From Segatella copri (GTDB lineage: Bacteria > Bacteroidota > Bacteroidia > Bacteroidales > Bacteroidaceae): a DNA stretch of 64,000 nt. The notes beneath the pieces were generated by a model. That model was given only the letters and a program-made list of their open reading frames with translations. It ran no database searches and was not told where the DNA came from. Every line of letters starts with the position of its first letter. Position 1 is the first letter of the stretch. Position numbers and translations under genes: made by a program. Location: contig NZ_CP042464.1 of assembly GCF_015074785.1 (NCBI RefSeq), positions 62,001 to 126,000 on the forward strand, given 5' to 3'. Positions 1-8,183 of the stretch are shown here, in pieces.

Positions 1-3000
1 ACCGCAATGCCAGTGGAATGCCGATTTCGAGCAGGTTGAAATATCGCATTGATGAAGGCGAATGGAAGGATGCCGAGGCGAATGCACCGGTTTCTATCAA
101 GGAATATGCTTCTTCCTCTGCCTCTTCTTCCCTCGTTTGGAAATCTGGCGTTCATCAGCTGGAGGCAATCTGCGGACAGGATACCCTGCAGCAGAAGTTC
201 ACGCTCTTCAGCATGAAGGATACCCATCCGGTGGAGCCAACTACCGAATGGTATTATCAGACGGCGAAGACTTTCCCTCGTGATGGCAAGCCGGTCTATA
301 TCCAGGTGGGCTCTTCGGAGAACGGAGCGCACATCGTATATTCCATCATCGCCGGCAACAAACTGCTGGAGAAAGGTGCCTGGGAGTTGGGCGACAGTAT
401 CGTGACTCTGCCTTTCACCTACAAGGAGGAATATGCGTCGGGCATCGTACTGAACTATAGTTTCGTGAAGCAAGGCAAGTGCTATACCCGAATGATGAGC
501 ATCGCCCGTCCTTTGCCTGAGAAGAAACTGAACATCGCCTGGAAGACCTTCCGCAACCGTCTGACCCCTGGACAGAAGGAGGAGTGGACGCTGAAGATTA
601 CCACCCCTGACGGCAAGCCAGCCAAGGCGCAGCTGATGAGCGTACTCTATGACAAGTCGCTCGACCAGATAGCCCCGCATTCCTGGAATCTCTCCCTGGG
701 CTTCTATCAGAGTTTGCCAAACTGCTACTGGAAGCACAACCTCACTTTCCGTTCATTTTGCTTGAATGGCGTTTATCCTACCAAGTATTATGACGAGAAG
801 CAACTGGATGTAGATAAGTTTGATGGCAAATTCTTTAGCTATTATGCTTATATGCAAGCGGTGGAACTGAGCAAGTTGGAACGTTCTTCTGGCGGAACCG
901 TTGAGTCTGTTCGTATACAGAAAGACGAGCTGGTTCAGGAAGAACCGAAAGTCATCAGGATTCGCGGCTCTAAAATGACCCGTGTCGGAGCGGCTGCTCC
1001 ATCTGCCAACAAGGTTTTTGATGTAGTAGAGGAGATGCCGCAGTTTGCCGGCGGTTCTGGCTCAGATGCAGGACAATTCCTCGACAAGGTGCAGGTGCGT
1101 GAGAATATGAACGAGACCGCCTTCTTCTATCCTGCCTTGGAGAGCGACAACAATGGCAACGTAGCCATCAGGTTTACCCTGCCGGAGAGCGTGACTACCT
1201 GGAAGTTCATGGGCTTGGCTCATGACAAGGAGATGAGAAACGGTTTGCTGGTGGATGAGGCTGTGGCTCAGAAGACCGTGATGGTGCAGCCTAACATGCC
1301 TCGCTTCCTGCGTGAGGGCGATAAGGCAACTATCGTGGTGAAACTCTTCAATACTTCTGACAAGAAGGTGAGCGGCAACACCCGTATGCAGATTCTCGAC
1401 CCGGAGACCAACAAGGTGGTTTGGCAGAAGACGCAGAACTACAGTATCGATGCCGAGGGCTCTGCTACCATCTCCTTTGATGTCCAGGGACTGAAAGAAG
1501 GTGTATATATTAATAAGGTGGTGGCTGCCGGTAATGGCTACAGCGATGGTGAACAGCACTATCTGCCGGTTTTGAGCAACCGTGAACTCGTGGTGAACAC
1601 CCTGCCTATCACCCTGCATCAGAAGGGTGAGCAGAACTTCGACCTGAGCAAACTCTTCCTGAACAAGGAGGGCAAGCAGGCGAAGGGCGCTGAAGAGGCA
1701 AAGGTAACCATCGAGTACACCAATAACCCAAGTTGGCTGATGGTGAAGGCGCTGCCTGCCATCAGCAATCCGGATGAGGAGAACGCCATCTCGCTGATGT
1801 CTGCCATCTATGCCAATACCATCACCACCCATATCCAGAAGACTCTCTCTTTGGATAATCATTCTCAGAAGAATCTCTCTCAGGAGAGCAACCGTCTGCA
1901 GAATCAGGTGGAGAAGCTGAAGAAGTTGCAGAACCCTAACGGTTCCTTCTCCTGGTGGAAGGGCATGAAGGGCAGCCGGTATATGACAACGTCGGTAGCC
2001 GAAATGATGGTTCGATTGAATGCCCTCGCTGGTGTGCAGAAATCAACCGCCCGGATGCTGACTTCCGCCATTGATTATCTCTCCTGGCAGACAGCTCGGG
2101 AAGTAAGAGAAATGAAGAAGCAGGAGGAGAAAAAGCAGAAGGTGAGTCCTAGCGAACAGGCGCTGCATTATCTCTACATCCTTTCGATGGATGGCAGAAA
2201 GATGAAGCAGAATCTGGAAGCAGATAAGGCTTATCTGCTGGAAAAGATGTCGAAGATAACGGGTGATTTCTCCATCTATGGCAAGGCGCGTGCTGCCGTG
2301 GTTCTCGCCAGAAACAGTCAGCAGAATGCTGCCTACCGCGAGAAGGCAGGCGAATATCTGCAGAGCGTGAACGAATATGCCGTTTATCGCGAGGAGATGG
2401 GCCGCTACTACGATACCCGCAAGGCACTCTACAGCTGGAGAAACTATAAGATTCCTACCCAGGTATCCGTGATAGAGGCGCTGCAGATGCTGAAGCCGAA
2501 CGACAAGCAGACCATTGAGGAACTGCAGCGCTGGCTCCTGATGTCGAAACGCACCCAGGTTTGGGATACGCCGGTGAACACCGTGGATGCTGTTTACGCC
2601 TTTATGAAGGGCAATGAGAGCAACTGGAGCAGGAGGGCTGAGAATGCCGTGCTGAAACTGGACGGAAAGCAGTTGCCGATGCCGCAGGATTCCACCACCT
2701 TGGGTTATGTGAAGACCGAAAAAACGGGCAAGGCATCTAAGCTGAGCATCGACAAAAAGAGCGATTATACCAGCTGGGGAGCCGTCTATGCAGAGTTTAA
2801 GCAGCCTGTCAGCGAAATCGGTTCCATGGAGTCGGGCATCAAGGTGCGCCGTGTCATCGTTCCAGCCGAATCTGAGGGTAAGGGCAAGGCGCAGGCGAAG
2901 GTAGGCGAGAAGGTGAAGGTAACGCTCATCATCACCGCCGACCGCGACTATGACTTTGTGCAGATTACGGATAAGCGTGCGGCATGTCTGGAACCGGTTA

Positions 3001-3227
3001 ACCAGAAGAGCGGTTATCAGTGGGGCATAGGCTGCTATGTTTCTCCAAGAGATCATGCAACAAATTTCTATTTCGATCGTTTATCTAAAGGTAAGCACAT
3101 CGTAGAAATGGAGTATTACGTGGATAGAAAGGGCGACTATCAGAGCGGAACTTGCACCGCTGAGTGTACCTACAGTCCGGAATTTGGTGGCCGCACAGAG
3201 GCTTATGAATTGAAAGTTAACAATTGA
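1..3227 (+). CDS. alpha-2-macroglobulin family protein, C-terminal part (5' end outside window)
   Basis: The frame is open from base 3 and runs off the left edge, so the N-terminal macroglobulin domains are missing; about 1,070 residues remain. Family role: large periplasmic or surface proteins thought to trap proteases. Visible parts are a bait-region-like segment, the A2M core (FYPALESDNNG, then ESVTTWKFMGLAHD, about nt 1120-1230), an alpha-helical TED-like region (NPSWLMVKALP, then NPNGSFSWWKG) and a C-terminal receptor-binding-like domain rich in aromatic residues. The usual thioester motif (CxEQ) expected after NPSWLMVKALP is absent; NPDEENAIS is found there. A short stretch before the A2M core (VFDVVEEMPQFAGG, nt 1015-1055) resembles the motif before TonB C-terminal domains of this phylum. 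The stop codon and last residues lie in a heptad repeat. Confidence 0.9.
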   Translation, partial: RNASGMPISSRLKYRIDEGEWKDAEANAPVSIKEYASSSASSSLVWKSGVHQLEAICGQDTLQQKFTLFSMKDTHPVEPTTEWYYQTAKTFPRDGKPVYIQVGSSENGAHIVYSIIAGNKLLEKGAWELGDSIVTLPFTYKEEYASGIVLNYSFVKQGKCYTRMMSIARPLPEKKLNIAWKTFRNRLTPGQKEEWTLKITTPDGKPAKAQLMSVLYDKSLDQIAPHSWNLSLGFYQSLPNCYWKHNLTFRSFCLNGVYPTKYYDEKQLDVDKFDGKFFSYYAYMQAVELSKLERSSGGTVESVRIQKDELVQEEPKVIRIRGSKMTRVGAAAPSANKVFDVVEEMPQFAGGSGSDAGQFLDKVQVRENMNETAFFYPALESDNNGNVAIRFTLPESVTTWKFMGLAHDKEMRNGLLVDEAVAQKTVMVQPNMPRFLREGDKATIVVKLFNTSDKKVSGNTRMQILDPETNKVVWQKTQNYSIDAEGSATISFDVQGLKEGVYINKVVAAGNGYSDGEQHYLPVLSNRELVVNTLPITLHQKGEQNFDLSKLFLNKEGKQAKGAEEAKVTIEYTNNPSWLMVKALPAISNPDEENAISLMSAIYANTITTHIQKTLSLDNHSQKNLSQESNRLQNQVEKLKKLQNPNGSFSWWKGMKGSRYMTTSVAEMMVRLNALAGVQKSTARMLTSAIDYLSWQTAREVREMKKQEEKKQKVSPSEQALHYLYILSMDGRKMKQNLEADKAYLLEKMSKITGDFSIYGKARAAVVLARNSQQNAAYREKAGEYLQSVNEYAVYREEMGRYYDTRKALYSWRNYKIPTQVSVIEALQMLKPNDKQTIEELQRWLLMSKRTQVWDTPVNTVDAVYAFMKGNESNWSRRAENAVLKLDGKQLPMPQDSTTLGYVKTEKTGKASKLSIDKKSDYTSWGAVYAEFKQPVSEIGSMESGIKVRRVIVPAESEGKGKAQAKVGEKVKVTLIITADRDYDFVQITDKRAACLEPVNQKSGYQWGIGCYVSPRDHATNFYFDRLSKGKHIVEMEYYVDRKGDYQSGTCTAECTYSPEFGGRTEAYELKVNN

Positions 3228-3245
3228 TAGTTAAAAGTTTATAGA
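3207..3245. repeat. heptad-period A/T-rich array at the macroglobulin stop codon
   Basis: Degenerate 7-bp period (AAGTTAA, CAATTGA, TAGTTAA, AAGTTTA) that encodes the last residues KVNN and the stop codon, then runs towards the next gene. Same skeleton as the other heptad arrays in the window. Confidence 0.5.
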
Positions 3246-3268
3246 TTGATAATTTAAAATAGAATAGT

Positions 3269-4333
3269 ATGAAACGGATGAATATATGGATGCTCTCAGC
3301 GCTGTTGGCGCTGCCTGCATCAGCACAGAAGATTACAACCCAGCACGAGGTGGTAGACTGCGGACAGGTGGTGTTCCGCAAGCCTGTAACTGCCGAATTC
3401 GTGCTGAAGAATGACGGGCACAAGCCTTTGGTTATCAACAATGTGTTGAAAAGCTGCGGCTGTACGGAGGTAGATTATCCGAAGACGGGCATAGCTGCCG
3501 GCGAAAGTTTCGTCATCAAGGCGGTATACGATGCCAAGCAGATGGGTACTTTCACCAAGCAGGTTTGCCTCTATACCAATGCGGATGAAGAGCCGTTCAT
3601 CCTCTCTATGAGGGGAAAGGTAGTGGGCAGCGTAGTAGATTTCGCTGGTTCTTACGATGAGATGCTGGGTGTCATCAAGAGTGATGCCCAGGAGGTGGAG
3701 TTTGATGACGTGAACCGTGGCGACCGTCCGGTTCAGCGCATCCATATCTTCAATCCTACCGACGAATTACTGGAGCCGGTAGTGATGCATCTGCCATCCT
3801 ATCTTCATGCTTTCGTATCGCCTTCCAAGGTAGCTCCGCGTCATTCTGCCGAAATCAGTTTCGTGCTGGATTCCAAGAAACTGCGCGACCTGGGCTTGAA
3901 CCAGACATCGGTTTATCTCGGTGAGCGTCCTGGCGATAAGATTGCGCCTGAGAAGGAAATCGTGGTTTCTGCAGTTCTTCTTCCTGGTTTCGAGAACATG
4001 ACTCCAGCCAGGAAGGCACTGGCTCCGAAGCTAGAGATGTCTGCCACCGATCTCAATCTGGGTAGTTTCAATGGAAAGAAGAAACTGAAGGGTGAGATTC
4101 TGATTACCAATAAGGGTAAGTCGGAACTGGATATCCGCAGCATGCAGATGTTTACGATGGGCTTGCAGGTGAACCTGAAGAAGAGTAAGATTCAGCCAGG
4201 AGAGACCGTTAAGATGAAGGTGACGGCTGTGGCTGCCGACTTGAAGAAATCGCGTGTCAGACACCCTCGTATCCTCATGATTACGAATGATCCTGACCAT
4301 GCTAAGGTGGTGGTGAAGATTAATGTACAATGA
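3269..4333 (+). CDS. DUF1573 domain protein, periplasmic Ig-like repeats
   Basis: A 354-residue protein with a signal peptide (MKRMNIWMLSALLALPASAQ, cleavage probably after ASA). The mature part looks like three Ig-like beta domains. The first is a classic DUF1573 domain, with VDCGQV near residue 30 and VLKSCGCTEVDYP near residue 65; two more diverged copies occupy about residues 130-240 and 250-354. DUF1573 proteins are common exported proteins of Bacteroidetes with no proven function. The CGC motif is typical of the family. The gene follows the macroglobulin by 41 bp and overlaps ispH by 11 bp, so the three may share a transcript. No anchor is visible, so it is probably periplasmic. Confidence 0.85.
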   Translation: MKRMNIWMLSALLALPASAQKITTQHEVVDCGQVVFRKPVTAEFVLKNDGHKPLVINNVLKSCGCTEVDYPKTGIAAGESFVIKAVYDAKQMGTFTKQVCLYTNADEEPFILSMRGKVVGSVVDFAGSYDEMLGVIKSDAQEVEFDDVNRGDRPVQRIHIFNPTDELLEPVVMHLPSYLHAFVSPSKVAPRHSAEISFVLDSKKLRDLGLNQTSVYLGERPGDKIAPEKEIVVSAVLLPGFENMTPARKALAPKLEMSATDLNLGSFNGKKKLKGEILITNKGKSELDIRSMQMFTMGLQVNLKKSKIQPGETVKMKVTAVAADLKKSRVRHPRILMITNDPDHAKVVVKINVQ

Positions 4334-5237
4334 ATTAAAAACGAATATCGTGCAGATAGAAATAGATAACGGCAGTGGGTTCTGCTTTGGCGTAACCACT
4401 GCCATCAAGAAAGCTGAAGAGGAGTTGGCTAAGGGCGGTAAACTTTACTGCCTGGGCGATATTGTGCATAACGGTATGGAGGTGGAGCGCCTGCATGAAG
4501 CGGGACTCATCACGATAGACCATGAGCAGATGGAGGAACTACAGGGCGTAAAGGTCTTGCTCCGTGCTCATGGTGAACCGCCTGAAACTTATGCCCTTGC
4601 CGAGCGAAACAACATCGAAATCATCGATGCTACCTGTCCTGTGGTGCTCCAGTTGCAGCGCCGCATCAAGAAGCAGTATGTCAACAATCCGGAGGCGCAG
4701 ATCGTGATTTTCGGCAAGAATGGGCATGCTGAGGTGCTCGGACTGGTGGGGCAGACGGAGAGTCATGCCATCGTGGTAGAGAAGTTTGAGGATGTGAAGC
4801 AGCTGAAGGAAAGCGGTCAGTTGGATTTCTCTAAAGATATCTATCTTTACTCCCAGACTACCAAGAGTCTCGATGAGTTCCACCGCATCATCGAATACTG
4901 CCAGGAGCATATTGTTGAGGGTGCTGTCTTCAAGAGTTTCGATACCATCTGCCGTCAGGTGGCTAACCGCATGCCTAACATCGCTGCCTTTGCCAGCAAG
5001 CATGATGTCATCCTCTTTGTGAGTGGCAGAAAGAGTTCGAACGGTAAGGTGCTTTTCAAGGAATGCAAGAGCGTGAATGCCAACAGCTACCAGATAGAAA
5101 GTGCCGACGAGATAGATATGAACTGGTTCAAGGATGTGGAAACGGTAGGTATCTGTGGCGCTACCAGTACGCCGAAGTGGCTGATGGAAGAGTGCAAGGA
5201 TAAGATTATCAAGGAAAGTTCGGCTCTCTTGTTGTAA
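4323..5237 (+). CDS. ispH: 4-hydroxy-3-methylbut-2-enyl diphosphate reductase
   Basis: IspH (LytB) performs the last step of the MEP isoprenoid pathway, reducing HMBPP to IPP and DMAPP with a [4Fe-4S] cluster. The three cluster cysteines are in GSGFCFGV (about residue 21), DATCPVV (about 105) and DTICRQV (about 210). Substrate-binding motifs LGDIVHNGMEV, LRAHGEP, NGHAEVLG and GATSTPKWLMEE are all present. The length, 304 residues, fits the stand-alone enzyme. The ATG at 4323 overlaps the preceding gene by 11 bp. A GTG at 4350 in the same frame (VQIEIDNGSGF) would give a leader length closer to other Bacteroidales IspH, so the start is uncertain. The order porQ-cmk-ispH is a known neighbourhood in Bacteroidales, here with ispH convergent to cmk. 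Confidence 0.95.
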   Translation: MYNELKTNIVQIEIDNGSGFCFGVTTAIKKAEEELAKGGKLYCLGDIVHNGMEVERLHEAGLITIDHEQMEELQGVKVLLRAHGEPPETYALAERNNIEIIDATCPVVLQLQRRIKKQYVNNPEAQIVIFGKNGHAEVLGLVGQTESHAIVVEKFEDVKQLKESGQLDFSKDIYLYSQTTKSLDEFHRIIEYCQEHIVEGAVFKSFDTICRQVANRMPNIAAFASKHDVILFVSGRKSSNGKVLFKECKSVNANSYQIESADEIDMNWFKDVETVGICGATSTPKWLMEECKDKIIKESSALLL

Positions 5238-5270
5238 GATTTAATGCGTTGATTGTTAGTTAGTTAACCA

Positions 5271-5299
5271 CCTTGCTACCGCGTTTTGCGGTAACAAGG
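5271..5299. terminator. hairpin with GTTTT loop downstream of ispH
   Basis: The arms CCTTGCTACCGC and GCGGTAACAAGG close on a GTTTT pentaloop with one internal C/A mismatch on the + strand. It starts 34 bp after the ispH stop. No strong T run follows, so termination is only plausible. Member of the GTTTY-loop hairpin family. Confidence 0.5.
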
Positions 5300-5356
5300 G
5301 TATAGGATAGTTTTATCGTTGGTAGAAAAACTTAATATGCTGGTTATTAATTAGTT

Positions 5357-5395
5357 AACCCATTTGACGCTGTGTTTTACAGCGTCAAGTGGGTT
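5357..5395. terminator. 17-bp hairpin with GTTTT loop
   Basis: The arms start AACCCATTTGACGCTGT and return as ACAGCGTCAAGTGGGTT (one T-G wobble), with loop GTTTT, followed by TATCTTTTATAA. The same palindrome core recurs inside the coding region near 59012-59045 with a compensated base pair. Confidence 0.55.
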
Positions 5396-5414
5396 TATCT
5401 TTTATAAACTGTCT

Positions 5415-5518
5415 GAAAATAAAACAGGTGATAAATCTTCTCCCGAAGACCTATCACCTTCAAAAAACAGTAATTAACTCAAAATTTATAATCTATATCA
5501 TTACTACCTTGTTAATAT
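5415..5518 (-). ncRNA. candidate small RNA with its own promoter and terminator
   Basis: A full consensus promoter on the minus strand (5524-5555) points into a region with no minus-strand gene. About 60 nt downstream the minus-strand RNA forms a 15-bp stem (5426-5440 with 5445-5459) capped by a GGGA tetraloop of GNRA type and followed by GTTTTATTTTC. Two of the pairs are G-U in minus-strand RNA; in plus-strand RNA they would be A-C mismatches, so the structure favours minus-strand transcription. The predicted RNA is about 100 nt and has no coding potential beyond a two-codon ATG frame. The hairpin could also serve as the cmk terminator, because cmk transcription runs towards it. Confidence 0.5.
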
Positions 5519-5523
5519 GATTG

Positions 5524-5555
5524 CAAAGATACTAAATTGAAGTTTTTTTTCCAAA
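5524..5555 (-). promoter_or_regulatory. orphan Bacteroidetes-type promoter
   Basis: On the minus strand TTTG (5552-5555) is separated by exactly 20 nt from TATCTTTG (5524-5531), a perfect match to the Bacteroidetes housekeeping consensus. No minus-strand gene starts downstream; the candidate small RNA begins about here. Confidence 0.6.
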
Positions 5556-5646
5556 TCTTTTTCATCGAATAAAATAAATTTATCGGTAAAAATAGTATAT
5601 TTAACGTATTTTTGCATAAATAACCCGGCAGTCTCTTTTCTGTAGC

Positions 5647-6339
5647 TTATTCTGCTATTGCCTTTTGATATTGTTCCATCAGCCATGCCTTCTGTTCAGG
5701 AATGGTCATGTTGCTGTTGTCGAGCGTAATGGCATCATCAGCCTTTCTGAGTGGGGAAGTCTCGCGGTGGGTATCGATATAGTCGCGCTCCTCTACATTC
5801 TTCAGAATCGCATCGAAGTCGGCTGGCATTCCTTTCTCCTTCAGTTCATCGAAACGGCGCTGTGCTCTCACCTGTGAGCTGGCTGTAACGAAAATCTTCA
5901 GTTCGGCATTAGGGAACACGGTGGTACCTATATCGCGACCATCCATCACGATGCCCTTGTCTTCGCCCATCTTCTGCTGCTGTTCTACCAGCGCCTCTCT
6001 GACGAAAGGAACGGCGGCAATCGGACTAACGTGGTTAGAAACCTCTAACGAACGGATTTCCTTTTCTACCAGTTCGCCGTTCAGATAGCAGTCTGGGCGA
6101 CCGGTTGTTGCATTAAACTTGAATGAGATGCTGATGTTCTTCATCTCCTTCTGCAGTTCTTCAGTCTTTACGGCTCCATCTGCTTCGAAGAGCTGATGAC
6201 GCAGCGCATAGAGGGTTACCGAGCGGTACATCGCGCCCGTATCTACATAAACATAACCTATTTCCTTGGCAAGATCCTTTGCCATCGTACTCTTACCGCA
6301 AGAAGAGTATCCGTCTATTGCTATTGTTATTTTCTTCAT
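5647..6339 (-). CDS. cmk: cytidylate kinase
   Basis: Phosphorylates CMP and dCMP with ATP in pyrimidine nucleotide metabolism (cytosol). The P-loop is [17 protein letters not shown] at residues 7-23, followed by [16 protein letters not shown]-binding insert has GRPDCYLNG and a LID region contains [24 protein letters not shown], then RRFDEL and [13 protein letters not shown], all as in the family. Length 230 residues is normal. It lies 27 bp after porQ in the same direction and is probably cotranscribed from the porQ promoter. The pairing of porQ and cmk is conserved in several Bacteroidales. Confidence 0.96.
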   Translation of the reverse strand: MKKITIAIDGYSSCGKSTMAKDLAKEIGYVYVDTGAMYRSVTLYALRHQLFEADGAVKTEELQKEMKNISISFKFNATTGRPDCYLNGELVEKEIRSLEVSNHVSPIAAVPFVREALVEQQQKMGEDKGIVMDGRDIGTTVFPNAELKIFVTASSQVRAQRRFDELKEKGMPADFDAILKNVEERDYIDTHRETSPLRKADDAITLDNSNMTIPEQKAWLMEQYQKAIAE

Positions 6340-6366
6340 AATTTCGAACTAACTTTAATGTATAAT

Positions 6367-7314
6367 TTATAATCTGTAACTTACGTTCAGCATGAGACTG
6401 CTGCTACTGACGTGATATTTGCCGTAGGCAACGTTCAGATGGAAGCGCTCCAGGTTGATACCGCCACCCACAGAGAAACCGGCTCCATGACTGCTTCCTT
6501 CATCTTCTGAGGTGCTGATTTTCATCTCGTTGGCTCTCCTGAAGTTGTAGCCGGCACCTATCCACAGGCTTTCTGAAAGCAGTATGTCGGCACCTACTAC
6601 GGCATGATCACGAAGACCGCTGTCCCAATGGTTCAGGTTGACCAGTGTGGCTGATACCCTGAACGGTGCGTTGGCGAAGCGTTTCGTCACACCCAACTGC
6701 AGGTCGATCGGCATCTTCTCGTATTCATTATCGTAGGCTTTCAGCTGTCCACCCAGATTCTTTGCCGCACATGAAACCGACCATTCCGTTTCAGGGTCGT
6801 AATAGTTGATACCCAGATCTACTCCCACAGCGATAGAATTGTAATCGCCAATATACGAAGTGATGAATTTGGCGGCAATACCACCTGCAAACTTTTCACC
6901 GAGCATATAAGAGAAGTAACCCGCAACGGCAATATCCTTTGCCGAGAACTCACCCATCTGGATGTTGTTCTCATCCGTCTCTTTCATCTTGCCGTAGTCA
7001 ACAAGCTGAGCCGAAACAGCCCACGAAGCCTTGTCGTTGACAGTACGGTTGAAACTAGCCGAGGCAGTGTTCACCCCCGACATATAGTTCATATAATTGA
7101 GATTGACCGTCTTGTCGCTTACTGATGACAGGAGAGCCGGATTATGGAATATGAGTGCCTCATCATCTTCTATCAAGGTGATGTTGTCGCCACCCAGAGC
7201 AGCTGCGTGAGCACTCACCGGCAAGCGAAGGAAATTATACTCCGTTTGGCTCTCTTGAGCATCAATAATTGTCGCAAAAAGCGTCAATATAGCGGAAATT
7301 ACATATTTTTTCAT
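6367..7314 (-). CDS. porQ: type IX secretion system protein PorQ
   Basis: A 315-residue protein with a signal peptide (MKKYVISAILTLFATIIDAQ) and a PorV/PorQ-like outer-membrane beta-barrel sequence. Telling segments are the N-terminal YNFLRLPVSAHAAALGGDN, then FHNPALLS and LNYMNYMSG, and a C-terminal GAGYNFRRANEMKIS with regular beta strands ending in LMLNVSYRL. PorQ is an outer-membrane component of the type IX secretion system, which exports proteins with a C-terminal sorting domain. Its place directly upstream of cmk supports the assignment. A candidate -7 box (TATCTTTG on the minus strand, 7336-7343) lies 22 bp before the start. Confidence 0.85.
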   Translation of the reverse strand: MKKYVISAILTLFATIIDAQESQTEYNFLRLPVSAHAAALGGDNITLIEDDEALIFHNPALLSSVSDKTVNLNYMNYMSGVNTASASFNRTVNDKASWAVSAQLVDYGKMKETDENNIQMGEFSAKDIAVAGYFSYMLGEKFAGGIAAKFITSYIGDYNSIAVGVDLGINYYDPETEWSVSCAAKNLGGQLKAYDNEYEKMPIDLQLGVTKRFANAPFRVSATLVNLNHWDSGLRDHAVVGADILLSESLWIGAGYNFRRANEMKISTSEDEGSSHGAGFSVGGGINLERFHLNVAYGKYHVSSSSLMLNVSYRL

Positions 7315-7335
7315 TTAAATTTTCTAATTCTTTGG

Positions 7336-7374
7336 CAAAGATACTGCTTTTTTCAATAATAAGAAGTAATTTTG
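7336..7374. promoter_or_regulatory. divergent promoter region porQ / tonB
   Basis: A minus-strand TATCTTTG (7336-7343) and a plus-strand TAATTTTG (7367-7374) fit the -7 consensus for porQ and tonB. The -33 elements are weak in both directions. Confidence 0.4.
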
Positions 7375-7416
7375 CAATGTTTTCGTAGGAAATAACGATT
7401 TTAAACGGTTTTTATT

Positions 7417-8142
7417 GTGGAAATTAAGAAATCAAATAGCGCACAACTGGAAGATAAGCGGGTTACATTTTTCCTGCTGGGGTTGCTGCTGGCTTTTACT
7501 TTCATCTTCGTAGGGCTCCAATATCAGAGAGGTCCGCAGGGAGATGATGACTTGTCGGAATCGATGGAAGATCTTTCACAGGATCTGGAAATGTCGGCTC
7601 GTCCCGACCTGAAAGATATGGTGAGTGCAGAGGCTGTTTCGGCTCCTGCTTCTAAGTCAATTACTCAGGAAGTGAAGGCTGCCGAGCAACAGACTCAGAA
7701 GGCACCGCAGAAAATCAGTTCTACAACCAGCGAATTGGTTATCGGCGACGGCTCGGGTGTAGTGGATGGAGCAGAGGTGAAGGAAGCGGTTCCTGAAACT
7801 CCCATTGAAAATCCGGGAGCTGAGGCTCCTATCAAACTGACCGTCGTGCAGAAGATACCGCAGTTTCCTGGTGGCTGGTCTGCCTTCATGCAGTGGCTTA
7901 CCAAGAACCTGAAGTACCCTGTAGCTGCCCAGAAGAGTAGGATTCAGGGAACCGTAGTGGTATCCTTTATCGTAAACAAGGATGGAAGTGTTGCCAATAT
8001 CAAGGTAAGCACTTCGGTAGATCCATTGCTCGACAACGAGGCTTTGAGAGTGATGAAGATGATGCCGAAGTGGAAACCGGGCATCGATAAAGGCAAGGTC
8101 TGTCGCACGATGATTGCCATCCCGGTAGTGTTCCAGCTATAA
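7417..8142 (+). CDS. tonB: TonB-family energy transducer
   Basis: Inner-membrane protein that couples the proton-motive force of ExbB/ExbD to outer-membrane TonB-dependent transporters. The layout is a short cytoplasmic N-terminus (MEIKKSNSAQLEDKR), one membrane helix (about residues 17-36), a periplasmic linker rich in Ala, Glu and Pro (residues 40-140), and a TonB C-terminal domain starting at KIPQFPGGWSAFMQWLTKNL. That domain has YPVAAQKSRIQGTVVVSF and ends MPKWKPGIDKGKVCRTMIAIP. The start is a GTG at 7417, chosen because family members begin MEIKKS. It is not adjacent to the exb operon at 10.3 kb but is close enough to act with it. Confidence 0.92.
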   Translation: MEIKKSNSAQLEDKRVTFFLLGLLLAFTFIFVGLQYQRGPQGDDDLSESMEDLSQDLEMSARPDLKDMVSAEAVSAPASKSITQEVKAAEQQTQKAPQKISSTTSELVIGDGSGVVDGAEVKEAVPETPIENPGAEAPIKLTVVQKIPQFPGGWSAFMQWLTKNLKYPVAAQKSRIQGTVVVSFIVNKDGSVANIKVSTSVDPLLDNEALRVMKMMPKWKPGIDKGKVCRTMIAIPVVFQL

Positions 8143-8183
8143 ATTGTTCATTGTAAATTATACATTATAAATTATACATTATT

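Noticed and set aside
2043..3056. Long minus-strand frames opposite the macroglobulin gene (also 1062-1862)
   Set aside because: They are shadows of a clearly coding plus strand; no motif, promoter or coherent protein is seen.
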